NCBI RefSeq assembly: GCF_038051995.1
Contig: NZ_CP150290.1
Location: 5,637,001 to 5,701,000 of the forward strand
DNA: 64,000 bases
DNA from: Paenibacillus sp. FSL H8-0537
GTDB taxonomy: Bacteria; Bacillota; Bacilli; Paenibacillales; Paenibacillaceae
Direction of reading: 5' to 3'
The translations under genes were made by a program, and so were the position numbers. The stretch's first letter is position 1, and the number at the start of each line of letters is the position of its first letter. The notes under the pieces were generated by a model. It saw only the letters and a list, made by a program, of their open reading frames with translations, did no database searches and was not told the DNA's origin. This document shows, piece after piece, positions 8,845-15,809 of this stretch.

Positions 8845-9030
8845 TTAATGATGTTCGCTCCCAAGTCTTGTTGCTCCTAATATAAATATGACCACCGCTG
8901 TTATCCCGAAATATTTACCGAAAAATAAAGCCTGCTCCGCGAAGGACTTCTCTCCTCCCCAATAGTACGGTGTGAACAGCATGCCATTCACAAGGCATCC
9001 GATTGCAATGATTTTAAGTACTCCACCCAT
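8845..9030 (-). CDS. Small two-TM membrane protein
   Basis: 61 aa with two hydrophobic segments (about residues 4-23 and 38-54), separated by an aromatic, charged loop (YYWGGEKSFAEQ). It is not recognised. A strong site (GAGGAGG, seven bases before the ATG at 9030) makes it a likely real gene. It lies 41 bp upstream of the zinc-ribbon paralogue at 8803 and after a terminator, so it probably opens the transcription unit that includes that paralogue. Confidence 0.6.
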   Translation of the reverse strand: MGGVLKIIAIGCLVNGMLFTPYYWGGEKSFAEQALFFGKYFGITAVVIFILGATRLGSEHH

Positions 9031-9080
9031 CTCGCTTCCTCCTCTTCCTTTCGTTACAAAGACGACACCCTGCTCCCTAA

Positions 9081-9132
9081 TAAAAAGAGCAGCATCCGTT
9101 AACCTCTACATAGGCTAAACGATTGCTGCTCT
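9081..9132 (-). terminator. Terminator (copy 2 of the repeated terminator)
   Basis: Arms AGAGCAGCA and TGCTGCTCT on the minus strand are followed by TTTTTA. It sits 37 bp downstream of the zinc-ribbon paralogue 9170-9736. Arms and loop (TAGGCTAAACG-like core) resemble the terminator at 7521-7572, so the two transcription units of this cluster end in the same element. Confidence 0.75.
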
Positions 9133-9169
9133 AATCACCTCCGCTCCTACCATGCAGGCACTGCTCGTG

Positions 9170-9736
9170 TTAACTGTACACCAGCATCGTTCCGCAGTAG
9201 TCGCATTCCATGCTCTGCATAGGCTGCAGCACCTTTCTCGCGCCACAGCCCGCACAGCTGATACTTTTGGGCATGAGGGGTGGTGGAGGTGGAGACGACG
9301 GTGGAGGCGGGGGCGGTGAAGTACGGCTCTTCGCTTCACGCCTTGCCACTGCCTCCGCTTCTGCGCGAATAGCCGCTAGCGTCGCTTCCTTCTCAGCCTC
9401 TAGCCTAGCCGCTTCTTCGGCTTCTTCCTCCTCTTCGGCTCGTTCACGCTCTTCTCTTGCAAGCTCCTGTTCATGCTCCAGCTTCTGCAGCTCCAATCGA
9501 AACTGGACAAGATACGGCTCCTGTTCATCTAAATATTTTTGCTTCCATTTAAAACGCCTGTTCTTCCTTGCCCCGACACAAATAAGGCAAGCACCAGGAA
9601 ATAAAAAGACGACAATCCAAGAGGCTATGATGCCATCTACTCCATAACCTGACTGGGGCAATGTATTAGGATATATGATGAGACCTAAAGCAGCCCACAA
9701 TACGCCAATTGCCTTATGCCAAAAACCAGCTGCCAT
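9170..9736 (-). CDS. Membrane protein: TM segments, coiled coil, Pro linker, C-terminal zinc ribbon (paralogue 2)
   Basis: 188 aa from the ATG at 9736. GGGGTG lies seven bases before this ATG, while it abuts the alternative ATG at 9742. Two hydrophobic segments lie near residues 8-25 and 35-55. They are followed by a long Glu/Arg/Ala coiled coil (about 60-140), a poly-Pro linker with runs of five to six Pro, and the zinc ribbon SCAGCGARKVL...CDYCGTMLVY. The last 30 residues are almost the same as in the product of 8276-8803, which suggests gene duplication. Function unknown; the co-oriented SPFH/zinc-ribbon gene upstream suggests a shared membrane-associated role. Confidence 0.75.
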   Translation of the reverse strand: MAAGFWHKAIGVLWAALGLIIYPNTLPQSGYGVDGIIASWIVVFLFPGACLICVGARKNRRFKWKQKYLDEQEPYLVQFRLELQKLEHEQELAREERERAEEEEEAEEAARLEAEKEATLAAIRAEAEAVARREAKSRTSPPPPPPSSPPPPPLMPKSISCAGCGARKVLQPMQSMECDYCGTMLVYS

Positions 9737-9784
9737 TTTCATTCACCCCGTCTTTCGCTCCGTATGGCATAGGAGCCTTTACAC

Positions 9785-10234
9785 CTAGCGGTATTCAATA
9801 TTTGCATGGCAATATTCACAGAGGATCGTTTGTTTAGGCCATAGCATTGTATGGTTGCCGCAGCTTGGGCAAGCAACAGACTTTCTCCCCTGTCCCGAGC
9901 TGCTCGCAGGAGCCCTGCCTTCCCTTGCCTGCTCCCTCTGCAGCCGCGCATGCCTCATTTCATCGGCCATTTTTTTAGCTTCTAACGTGTTCTGTTGTAT
10001 GGTAGCATGGCTCACCCGAATGTTGGCAACCCATGAGGCATCCTTCTTCTTCTCTCCTTTGGCAGCAAAATAAGCCAGTAAAAAAAAGAACAGAGCGGGT
10101 AGAATCGCTCCAAAAATATATAACCCTACTTTTTGTGAAAATAAAAGTGAACTTGGCCTATTATCATATTCCCCTAGCATATAGCCTACCACTAGCAAAA
10201 ATCCCACGCCAATTACGCGAAACGTCAAACTCAT
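9785..10234 (-). CDS. Membrane protein: two TM segments, helical stalk, C-terminal zinc ribbon (paralogue 3)
   Basis: 149 aa from the ATG at 10234 (MSLTFRVIGVGFLL), preceded by GAGGG eight bases upstream. The longer frame to 10267 has no good site. Two hydrophobic segments lie at about residues 4-20 and 36-58. A charged helical stalk follows (KKMADEMRHARLQREQAREG), then a Ser-rich linker and the zinc ribbon ACPSCGNHTML...CEYCHANIEYR. Same layout as the two paralogues downstream but more diverged. It lies 124 bp after the SPFH protein gene and is likely co-transcribed with it. Confidence 0.72.
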   Translation of the reverse strand: MSLTFRVIGVGFLLVVGYMLGEYDNRPSSLLFSQKVGLYIFGAILPALFFFLLAYFAAKGEKKKDASWVANIRVSHATIQQNTLEAKKMADEMRHARLQREQAREGRAPASSSGQGRKSVACPSCGNHTMLWPKQTILCEYCHANIEYR

Positions 10235-10358
10235 GAAGCTTTCCCTCTTTCCCAGCAGCAACGCCATTACGTCTCACACGCAGTAATGTGCTGCTTTTGA
10301 TAGCTGCCACGGCCCAACACTTGCCCCTCCCATGAACTGCACACGAGCTGCATAGGAG

Positions 10359-11690
10359 CTATGCTCTGCCAGCAAGTCCATGCCCGCATTCTGGGCAAAA
10401 CTTCTGCCCTGCCTGAACTTCATGACGGCATCCCGGACATTGCTGGCTGCCGCTGCTGTTATTGGTGCCGCAATGCGGACAAAACTTGGCGCTTGCGGCC
10501 ACTTGCTCCCCGCAGCCTCTACACGGACGCGGCAGCGTCTCGCCGCAAGCGCTGCAATTGACTGCATCGTCCGCACAATCCGCGCCGCAGCTTGGACAAG
10601 GATTATAAGCATCACCGCAGTTGGCGCAAAACTTAGAATTTTCCCGATGCGGCATGCCGCATTTATCGCAATTATGGATGGGCCTAGGCACTCCCGCCTG
10701 ACCGCCGGCGGAGCTGCCAGCAAGCCCTTTGCCGCAGCTGTTGCAAAATTTCGCCTGCGCATCGTTGCGGCTTTGGCAGCTTGGACAAACCTGAGCTGCG
10801 CCTGCTGCACCATATAGCTGCTCGCCCAGCTGCCCAAATTGGCTGCCGAAAATGCCGCCAATTCCCGCTCCCATGCTAAGTCCGAGCGCTGCGCCCATGA
10901 CGCCGGCTTGCGAGCTGCCTTCATTTTTCGCTGCGCCCTCCAGAGTGTCGAAGGTACGCTCCTGCTGGTAGTTATAGCCGATAATGTCCATCTCTGCTTT
11001 GCGCGCAAGCGCATCACGCAGCCGTTTCAGCGAGGCATCATCCTCCGGCGTACTGATCGAATCAATGAAGAAATTGACGAGCCGAATGCCGAAGGGATGC
11101 ATCAGCGCGCCAACCCGTTCCTCGACATGCTTGGAAATTTCGCCGATGTAGGCGTTGATTTCAAGCAAGCTCACTTTTTTGAACACCAGATAAGAAGAAA
11201 GCAGCTCATTAATATTCATCATAATCATGCCGCGCAAATATTTGGACAGCGTGTCCTGATTAAACAGCGGAAGCGTTCCGACCAGCTTCGACAAAAACTG
11301 GCGTGAATCCTCAATTACAATACCGAACTGGCCGAAAGCCCGAACCGGAATAACAATATTGTATTTCGGGTCCTGCAATTGAATCGGCGACGCCGTTCCC
11401 CACTTCACATCGAGCGACACCTGCTTGTTCACAAACCACACCTCGGCCGAGAACGGCGATCTTCCGCCAAAAGGGATATTAACCAGCTGGTTTAAAATCG
11501 GTATATTAAGCGTACTAAGCGTATGCCTGCCAGGCCCGAATAAATCTAGCGCCTTACCGCCCTTGAATAGCAGCGCCTCTTGCGTATTATTAACAATTAG
11601 CTGCGTCCAGGTTCCTAGCTCCGCATTCGGGTATTTCCAAGCGTATACGTCCGGAGAACCGTCGTATTTGACCACCTCTACTATAGCCAT
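10359..11690 (-). CDS. ydjI: YdjI-like SPFH-domain protein with five zinc ribbons
   Basis: 443 aa. Residues about 1-260 match the B. subtilis YdjI type as I know it: start MAIVEVVKYDG, then AWKYPNAELGTWTQLIVN, PGRHTLSTLNIPILN and FGGRSPFSAEVWFVNK. This is an SPFH (band-7-like) domain that ends in a helical region. A Gly/Ala-rich hydrophobic stretch follows (about 265-300). The C-terminus then carries five double-CxxC zinc ribbons (for example CPSCQ...CNSCG, CDKCG...CANCG, CPGCR...CPECG). YdjI is membrane-associated and encoded with a PspA homologue in B. subtilis; here no PspA gene is adjacent, and three small zinc-ribbon membrane proteins follow instead. Likely a membrane-stress or membrane-organising scaffold (inference). 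Binding site AGGTG seven bases before the ATG; a good sigma-A promoter lies upstream. Confidence 0.85.
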   Translation of the reverse strand: MAIVEVVKYDGSPDVYAWKYPNAELGTWTQLIVNNTQEALLFKGGKALDLFGPGRHTLSTLNIPILNQLVNIPFGGRSPFSAEVWFVNKQVSLDVKWGTASPIQLQDPKYNIVIPVRAFGQFGIVIEDSRQFLSKLVGTLPLFNQDTLSKYLRGMIMMNINELLSSYLVFKKVSLLEINAYIGEISKHVEERVGALMHPFGIRLVNFFIDSISTPEDDASLKRLRDALARKAEMDIIGYNYQQERTFDTLEGAAKNEGSSQAGVMGAALGLSMGAGIGGIFGSQFGQLGEQLYGAAGAAQVCPSCQSRNDAQAKFCNSCGKGLAGSSAGGQAGVPRPIHNCDKCGMPHRENSKFCANCGDAYNPCPSCGADCADDAVNCSACGETLPRPCRGCGEQVAASAKFCPHCGTNNSSGSQQCPGCRHEVQAGQKFCPECGHGLAGRA

Positions 11691-11754
11691 TCCCTCTCAC
11701 CTCTATCATGCTGACATTTTCAAATCTATTAAAGCTTCTATCTCTATACATTTA

Positions 11755-11783
11755 ATAATAAGAACAATTTTCCTGTTTTTCAA
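11755..11783 (-). promoter_or_regulatory. Sigma-A-type promoter for the SPFH gene
   Basis: On the minus strand TTGAAA (11783-11778), exactly 17 bp, then TATTAT (11760-11755), about 65 bp before the start codon at 11690. Confidence 0.6.
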
Positions 11784-11854
11784 CAAAATTATGTTCCATA
11801 TTCCACATATTTGAGCGAATTTCGCCAGCTTTCGACTTTGGCAAACCTAATCAT

Positions 11855-11915
11855 AAGAAAAAAGACATGGATCGATAATCCTGTCCCACCTAGGCCAGTC
11901 TATCATCCATGTCTT
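11855..11915 (-). terminator. Terminator, probably the original pyk terminator
   Basis: On the minus strand an 11-bp stem (AAGACATGGAT with ATCCATGTCTT), extended by GATA/TATC past one bulged base, is followed by TTTTTTCTT. It lies just downstream of the pyk 3'-end remnant. It is therefore most simply the terminator that once followed pyk. It may now also stop read-through from the ABC transporter genes. Confidence 0.8.
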
Positions 11916-11921
11916 ATCGTT

Positions 11922-12020
11922 TAGCTTACATTCAGCTTATCGTTTAGGCTTGCGGCTATGCGCCATATTGCTCGATTTTGATCAAATTCGTCATACCGGA
12001 TAGACCAACTGGCGCTCCTG
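11922..12020 (-). pseudogene. Remnant of the pyruvate kinase 3' end (left copy of the island-flanking repeat)
   Basis: This 99-bp segment matches 51834-51932 at 95 positions; all four differences are A/G transitions. On the minus strand it reads AGAPVGLSGMTNLIKIEQYG plus Ala and a stop, against the same end with Thr and Val in the intact gene. It therefore carries the last codons of pyk, its stop and about 30 bp beyond. Similarity stops abruptly at 12020, where unrelated sequence leads to the ABC transporter gene. It is in the same orientation as the complete pyk about 40 kb away and forms a direct repeat around the lipopeptide island. The real gene is the other copy, since only that one has the rest of the enzyme. 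Confidence 0.92.
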
Positions 12021-12206
12021 ACTCTTGTCACCCGATACTTTTCAAGTTGAGTTTTTACATGACAACCCTACTGAAAAAAAACGGTTCAGAAGATGCATAC
12101 CACAGTTATGCGTTTCTTTGCCAGTTCATTTCGTTATCCTTTATGAACCGCCGCCGTATGCGCCCCGCTTGTACAGAAATGAGAGATCAGGGGGCGTCAC
12201 CCCCTG
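12021..12206. other. Gap between the pyk remnant and the last ABC gene
   Basis: No gene seen. At 12188-12206, directly after the ABC stop codon, the minus strand forms CAGGGGG-loop-CCCCCTG (7-bp stem, 5-base loop) without a clear T run: a possible weak terminator. The rest is A/T-rich filler in which I recognise nothing. Confidence 0.5.
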
Positions 12207-13988
12207 TCACCCCCTCTTACTCAATTCCGTGCTACCGTATAATTTCACGAAGTAGGCCCCTCGTTCAAGCAATTCCCGATACGTGCCCTGTTCGACAACG
12301 GTTCCCTCATTCATGACCATGATCAGATCCGTTTTCTCCACGCTGCTGAGCCGATGAGCGATCAGAATGGTCGTTCGGCCTTCCATCAATTGGTTGAGGG
12401 CCTGCTGCACCCAATATTCCGATTCGGAATCCAAAGCGGACGTTGCCTCATCCAGCAGCAAAATCGGGGCGTTCTTGAGCAATGCGCGGGCAATGGCAAT
12501 CCGCTGTCTCTGACCGCCTGACAAAGACTTCCCACGCTCCCCCACCTGCGTCCGATACTGCTCGGGCAGCTCCTCAATAAAATGATGCGCATGCGCCGCT
12601 TTGGCCGCCTCTATGATCTCCTCTTCCGTGGCTTGTGGATTTCCGTAACGAATGTTCTCTTCGATCGTTCCGCTGAACAGGAAGGCATCCTGCGGCACAT
12701 AGGCGATGCGTGCGCGAAGCTCGTCCAAGGTATAATGTCCTAGCGGCTTGCCTTGAATCAGAAGTTCCCCGCCGTCAATGGGGTAGAAGCCCAGCAGCAG
12801 CTTGATCAGAGTGCTTTTGCCGCTGCCGCTGCTGCCTACGATCGCGGCGATTTGTCCTGGAGCTACTCGCAAAGATACATCGCTCAGAACTTTTTTGCCT
12901 GGCAGATAGGAAAATTCTACGCTCTGAAACTCCACCATGGCAGGCGAAGATGCAGACAAGGTCTTAAACGAAGGCTCATCCTCTTGCCGAGATCCGAGTT
13001 GCTCCGGCTCCTCTTGCTCGTCCAATAATTGCTGCAGACGCTGCGCACCCGCCAACGAGTTCTGCGCCATGGACAGCGTCGTGCCAAAATTCATAATGGC
13101 GTGGGTCAGATTGATTTGAAGCACGGCCAGCGCCGCTACGGTTCCCATTCCAATAAGCCCATAGGTATAGAGCAGACTGCCTATGGCTATGATTCCGCAG
13201 AATGTCACATAACTGACAAAATAATTTACGGCGGCCAGCATGCCATTCTTTCTGGCGGTTTGTGTGGCTACTCTCGTTACTTGTTCATTCAAGCTTGCAT
13301 ACTGCGCATAGATCGGCTGAATATGAAATAATTTCACAAGCTGTATCCCTCCGATAAAGTCGGAGAATTTCCCCGTCATCCTGGCCAGAAGCTGGAGCGA
13401 TTGCTCGGAGAGTGTGCGGATCTGCTGTACAAACCGGGCGCTGATCGCAAAGGAAACCAGTAAAATGGCAAGCGAAGCGCACGCAAACGGCCAATGAACG
13501 ACAAACATCGTCACAAGCGAGCCCACACCGAATACGAACTGCAGCAGCAGCACGAAATAAACGCCTGTGTAAGTCACTTCCAAAGTGGTTACGTCGTTGT
13601 TCATCCGAGAGAGGATATCCCCGTTGTGTGTCTGCTCCAGATACCTCGACCGAAGCTTGCAAAGCTTGACAAACAGACGCTCCCTTATATCCGCCATCGT
13701 CAACTCCACACTGCTGCGAAACATATAGGAAAAAAACGGAGCGACGAAATTCACGAGAAACAGGGAGCCGGCCAAGATAAAGATGGCACGATACATCAGC
13801 GAAGTATCCTGCGTCACCGCAAAATCCACCAGACCCTGGACGACCAGGCTGAAAGATACCAAAAACAAACTTTGAATGGTCGTGCTTACACTAAGGCCAG
13901 TGAAATAACGAATTTTGCTTCTTTTGCTCATAAAGTTTAGGATATGGCCAAGTTCCTTTGCATGGGAGACTATGTCAGCCACTTTCAT
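12207..13988 (-). CDS. ABC exporter, fused permease-ATPase (second of a pair)
   Basis: 593 aa half-transporter of the type I exporter family. The six-TM domain spans about residues 30-320 and the ATPase about 355-590. Seen: Walker A GSSGSGKST, Q-loop IAYVPQDAFLFSGTI, signature LSGGQRQRIAIARALL, Walker B with catalytic Glu ILLLDEATSALD and the H-loop IAHRLS. It overlaps the preceding ABC gene by four bases (ATGA), so the two are translationally coupled and probably make a heterodimer. Polymyxin- and pelgipeptin-type clusters also end in two such genes. The expected role is export of the lipopeptide and possibly self-protection (inference from position and family). Both ATP sites look intact. 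No C39 peptidase domain is present, which fits a non-ribosomal substrate. Confidence 0.9.
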   Translation of the reverse strand: MKVADIVSHAKELGHILNFMSKRSKIRYFTGLSVSTTIQSLFLVSFSLVVQGLVDFAVTQDTSLMYRAIFILAGSLFLVNFVAPFFSYMFRSSVELTMADIRERLFVKLCKLRSRYLEQTHNGDILSRMNNDVTTLEVTYTGVYFVLLLQFVFGVGSLVTMFVVHWPFACASLAILLVSFAISARFVQQIRTLSEQSLQLLARMTGKFSDFIGGIQLVKLFHIQPIYAQYASLNEQVTRVATQTARKNGMLAAVNYFVSYVTFCGIIAIGSLLYTYGLIGMGTVAALAVLQINLTHAIMNFGTTLSMAQNSLAGAQRLQQLLDEQEEPEQLGSRQEDEPSFKTLSASSPAMVEFQSVEFSYLPGKKVLSDVSLRVAPGQIAAIVGSSGSGKSTLIKLLLGFYPIDGGELLIQGKPLGHYTLDELRARIAYVPQDAFLFSGTIEENIRYGNPQATEEEIIEAAKAAHAHHFIEELPEQYRTQVGERGKSLSGGQRQRIAIARALLKNAPILLLDEATSALDSESEYWVQQALNQLMEGRTTILIAHRLSSVEKTDLIMVMNEGTVVEQGTYRELLERGAYFVKLYGSTELSKRG

Positions 13989-15769
13989 AAGAAGACCACC
14001 TCTCTACTCTTCACAAGAGCGGTGGTAAACTCCTGATGATACGAACGGGCGTACAAACCGTTCAATGCCAGCAGTTCGCCATGATTGCCAGCCTCTGCAA
14101 TCTCCCCCTGCTCCATGACCAAGATTTCATCCGCCTTCTCGATGGTTGACAGTCGGTGCGCAATCACAATGGTTGTTCGGTCCTTCATGAGTACGTTCAG
14201 CGCTTCCTGAACGTACAATTCAGACGCCGTATCCAGCGCGGATGTAGGCTCGTCCAAGAGCAGGATAGGCGCGTCTTTAAGGAACGCGCGCGCAATGGTA
14301 ATCCGCTGGCGCTGTCCGCCGGACAGAAGCCCCCCTCTCTCTCCTACCTCGGCTTGGTACCCGTCGGGAAGCTCCATGATAAACGAATGCGCATTAGCCA
14401 GCTTCGCCGCCTCGATCACCTCGTCCATCGTCGCATGCTCCCGTCCGTAAGCAATATTGTCGGCAATCGTGCCACTGAACAAATATGCATCCTGGGTAAC
14501 AACCGAAAAACAAGAACGAAGCTCATTTGGGTTGCTGTCTAGAATCGGTTGGCCGAAAATTCGAATCGTTCCTTGTTCAGCAGGCAAGGGATAAAATCCG
14601 CATAGCAGCTTAAACACCGTGCTCTTTCCCCCGCCGCTCTCTCCGACCAGCGCAACGGTTTTCCCTTCCGCTACCGTAAAGCTGAGATTTCGCAGCACAG
14701 GGGCGTTGTTATCGTAGGCGAACGTAACGTTATCGAATACGACAGGCAGATCATCCGTTCTTGCAATCGAATGCCCCTCCAGATTTTCGGCAGGCTGCTT
14801 CAGCATTTCGGCCACCCTCTTCAAAGCCCCGGTCATTTGAAAGGTGTTCGTAATCAGAGTCGGGATGTGATCCAGCGGCTCCAGGCATAAATTAAGCAGA
14901 TACAAAAAGGCGATCAATTCTCCGGCGCCAAACTTTCCTATGGATATCAAGTAGCTGCCGTAGATCACGGCAAAGATAATCGGACTTAGCATCAACGAGA
15001 ACAAGAGAGGATCAACCCAAGCCTCCCGTTTTCGCAAGGCCAGTTTCTTGAGCAGCGTCAATTGAAGCAAAGACTGATACGAACGAAGCAGCATTCCTGA
15101 GAGCAGGTAACTTTTCACAATTGGCATTCCGCCCAGCGTCTCCTGCGTAATAGCGTTCATTTGCCCCGTATGCTCTTGCACCTCTTCCGTCAGTCGCTGC
15201 ATTTGTTTGCCGACCCATTGCGATACAAGCAAGGATATAGGAAGAAGCAGAAGACTGAACAAGACAAGCTGCCACTGAATCCAAATCAAATAGATGAAGC
15301 AGCCGATAAACAACATCGGATGGTAAAACCATTGCGCCAAATCTCGACTCATGAATTGATGGATGACCTGCAGGTCATTGCTGGATCGAGACAACACATC
15401 TCCGGAGTGCTGCTTTTCGATATAATGAACAGGCAGCTTCCCGATATGGTCCATCAGATGATTGCGAATATCTCTTATGGCCAAGGCGCTGCTTCGCTCC
15501 ACGCCGAACGCCATAAAATACTTCGCAGGAACGCCGATTAGGATGACGGCAAAAACGGTGAAAACGATGGACAAGACGAGCCGCCCTGCCCCATTCTCCG
15601 CACGAGTCGTTAAATCTTGAATGAAACTGCCTATCCATATCTCGATCAGCGCTGCCGCCATGGCCGAAACAATTCCGACGATCATCCAGCCTATGTGAGT
15701 TTTCAAATATGTCCATATCCATAGAAATGATTTCCACAGGGTCAATCCGTCTTTTCGCTCTTGCACCAC
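13985..15769 (-). CDS. ABC exporter, fused permease-ATPase (first of a pair)
   Basis: 594 aa. Six-TM domain about residues 15-310, ATPase about 345-580. Seen: Walker A GESGGGKST, Q-loop FSVVTQDAYLFSGTI, signature LSGGQRQRITIARAFL, Walker B ILLLDEPTSALD and the H-loop IAHRLS. It starts 40 bp after the NRPS3 stop and overlaps the second ABC gene by four bases. This makes it part of the lipopeptide operon. Likely partner of the downstream half-transporter in exporting the acyl peptide. The two proteins differ enough to be a heterodimer rather than a recent duplicate. Confidence 0.9.
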   Translation of the reverse strand: MVQERKDGLTLWKSFLWIWTYLKTHIGWMIVGIVSAMAAALIEIWIGSFIQDLTTRAENGAGRLVLSIVFTVFAVILIGVPAKYFMAFGVERSSALAIRDIRNHLMDHIGKLPVHYIEKQHSGDVLSRSSNDLQVIHQFMSRDLAQWFYHPMLFIGCFIYLIWIQWQLVLFSLLLLPISLLVSQWVGKQMQRLTEEVQEHTGQMNAITQETLGGMPIVKSYLLSGMLLRSYQSLLQLTLLKKLALRKREAWVDPLLFSLMLSPIIFAVIYGSYLISIGKFGAGELIAFLYLLNLCLEPLDHIPTLITNTFQMTGALKRVAEMLKQPAENLEGHSIARTDDLPVVFDNVTFAYDNNAPVLRNLSFTVAEGKTVALVGESGGGKSTVFKLLCGFYPLPAEQGTIRIFGQPILDSNPNELRSCFSVVTQDAYLFSGTIADNIAYGREHATMDEVIEAAKLANAHSFIMELPDGYQAEVGERGGLLSGGQRQRITIARAFLKDAPILLLDEPTSALDTASELYVQEALNVLMKDRTTIVIAHRLSTIEKADEILVMEQGEIAEAGNHGELLALNGLYARSYHQEFTTALVKSREVVFL

Positions 15770-15809
15770 ATGTTGTCCCCTTTCAAGGTATGCGCAGGGT
15801 TATTCGACT

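Noticed and set aside
9210..9647. Plus-strand Ser/Ala/Gly-rich 145-aa ORF
   Set aside because: It is the shadow of the Glu-rich coiled coil and poly-Pro linker of the zinc-ribbon protein on the other strand.
10274..11017. Minus-strand 247-aa ORF inside the SPFH gene
   Set aside because: It is an alternative frame of the Cys-rich zinc-ribbon region, with no homology pattern of its own. The SPFH frame is clearly coding.
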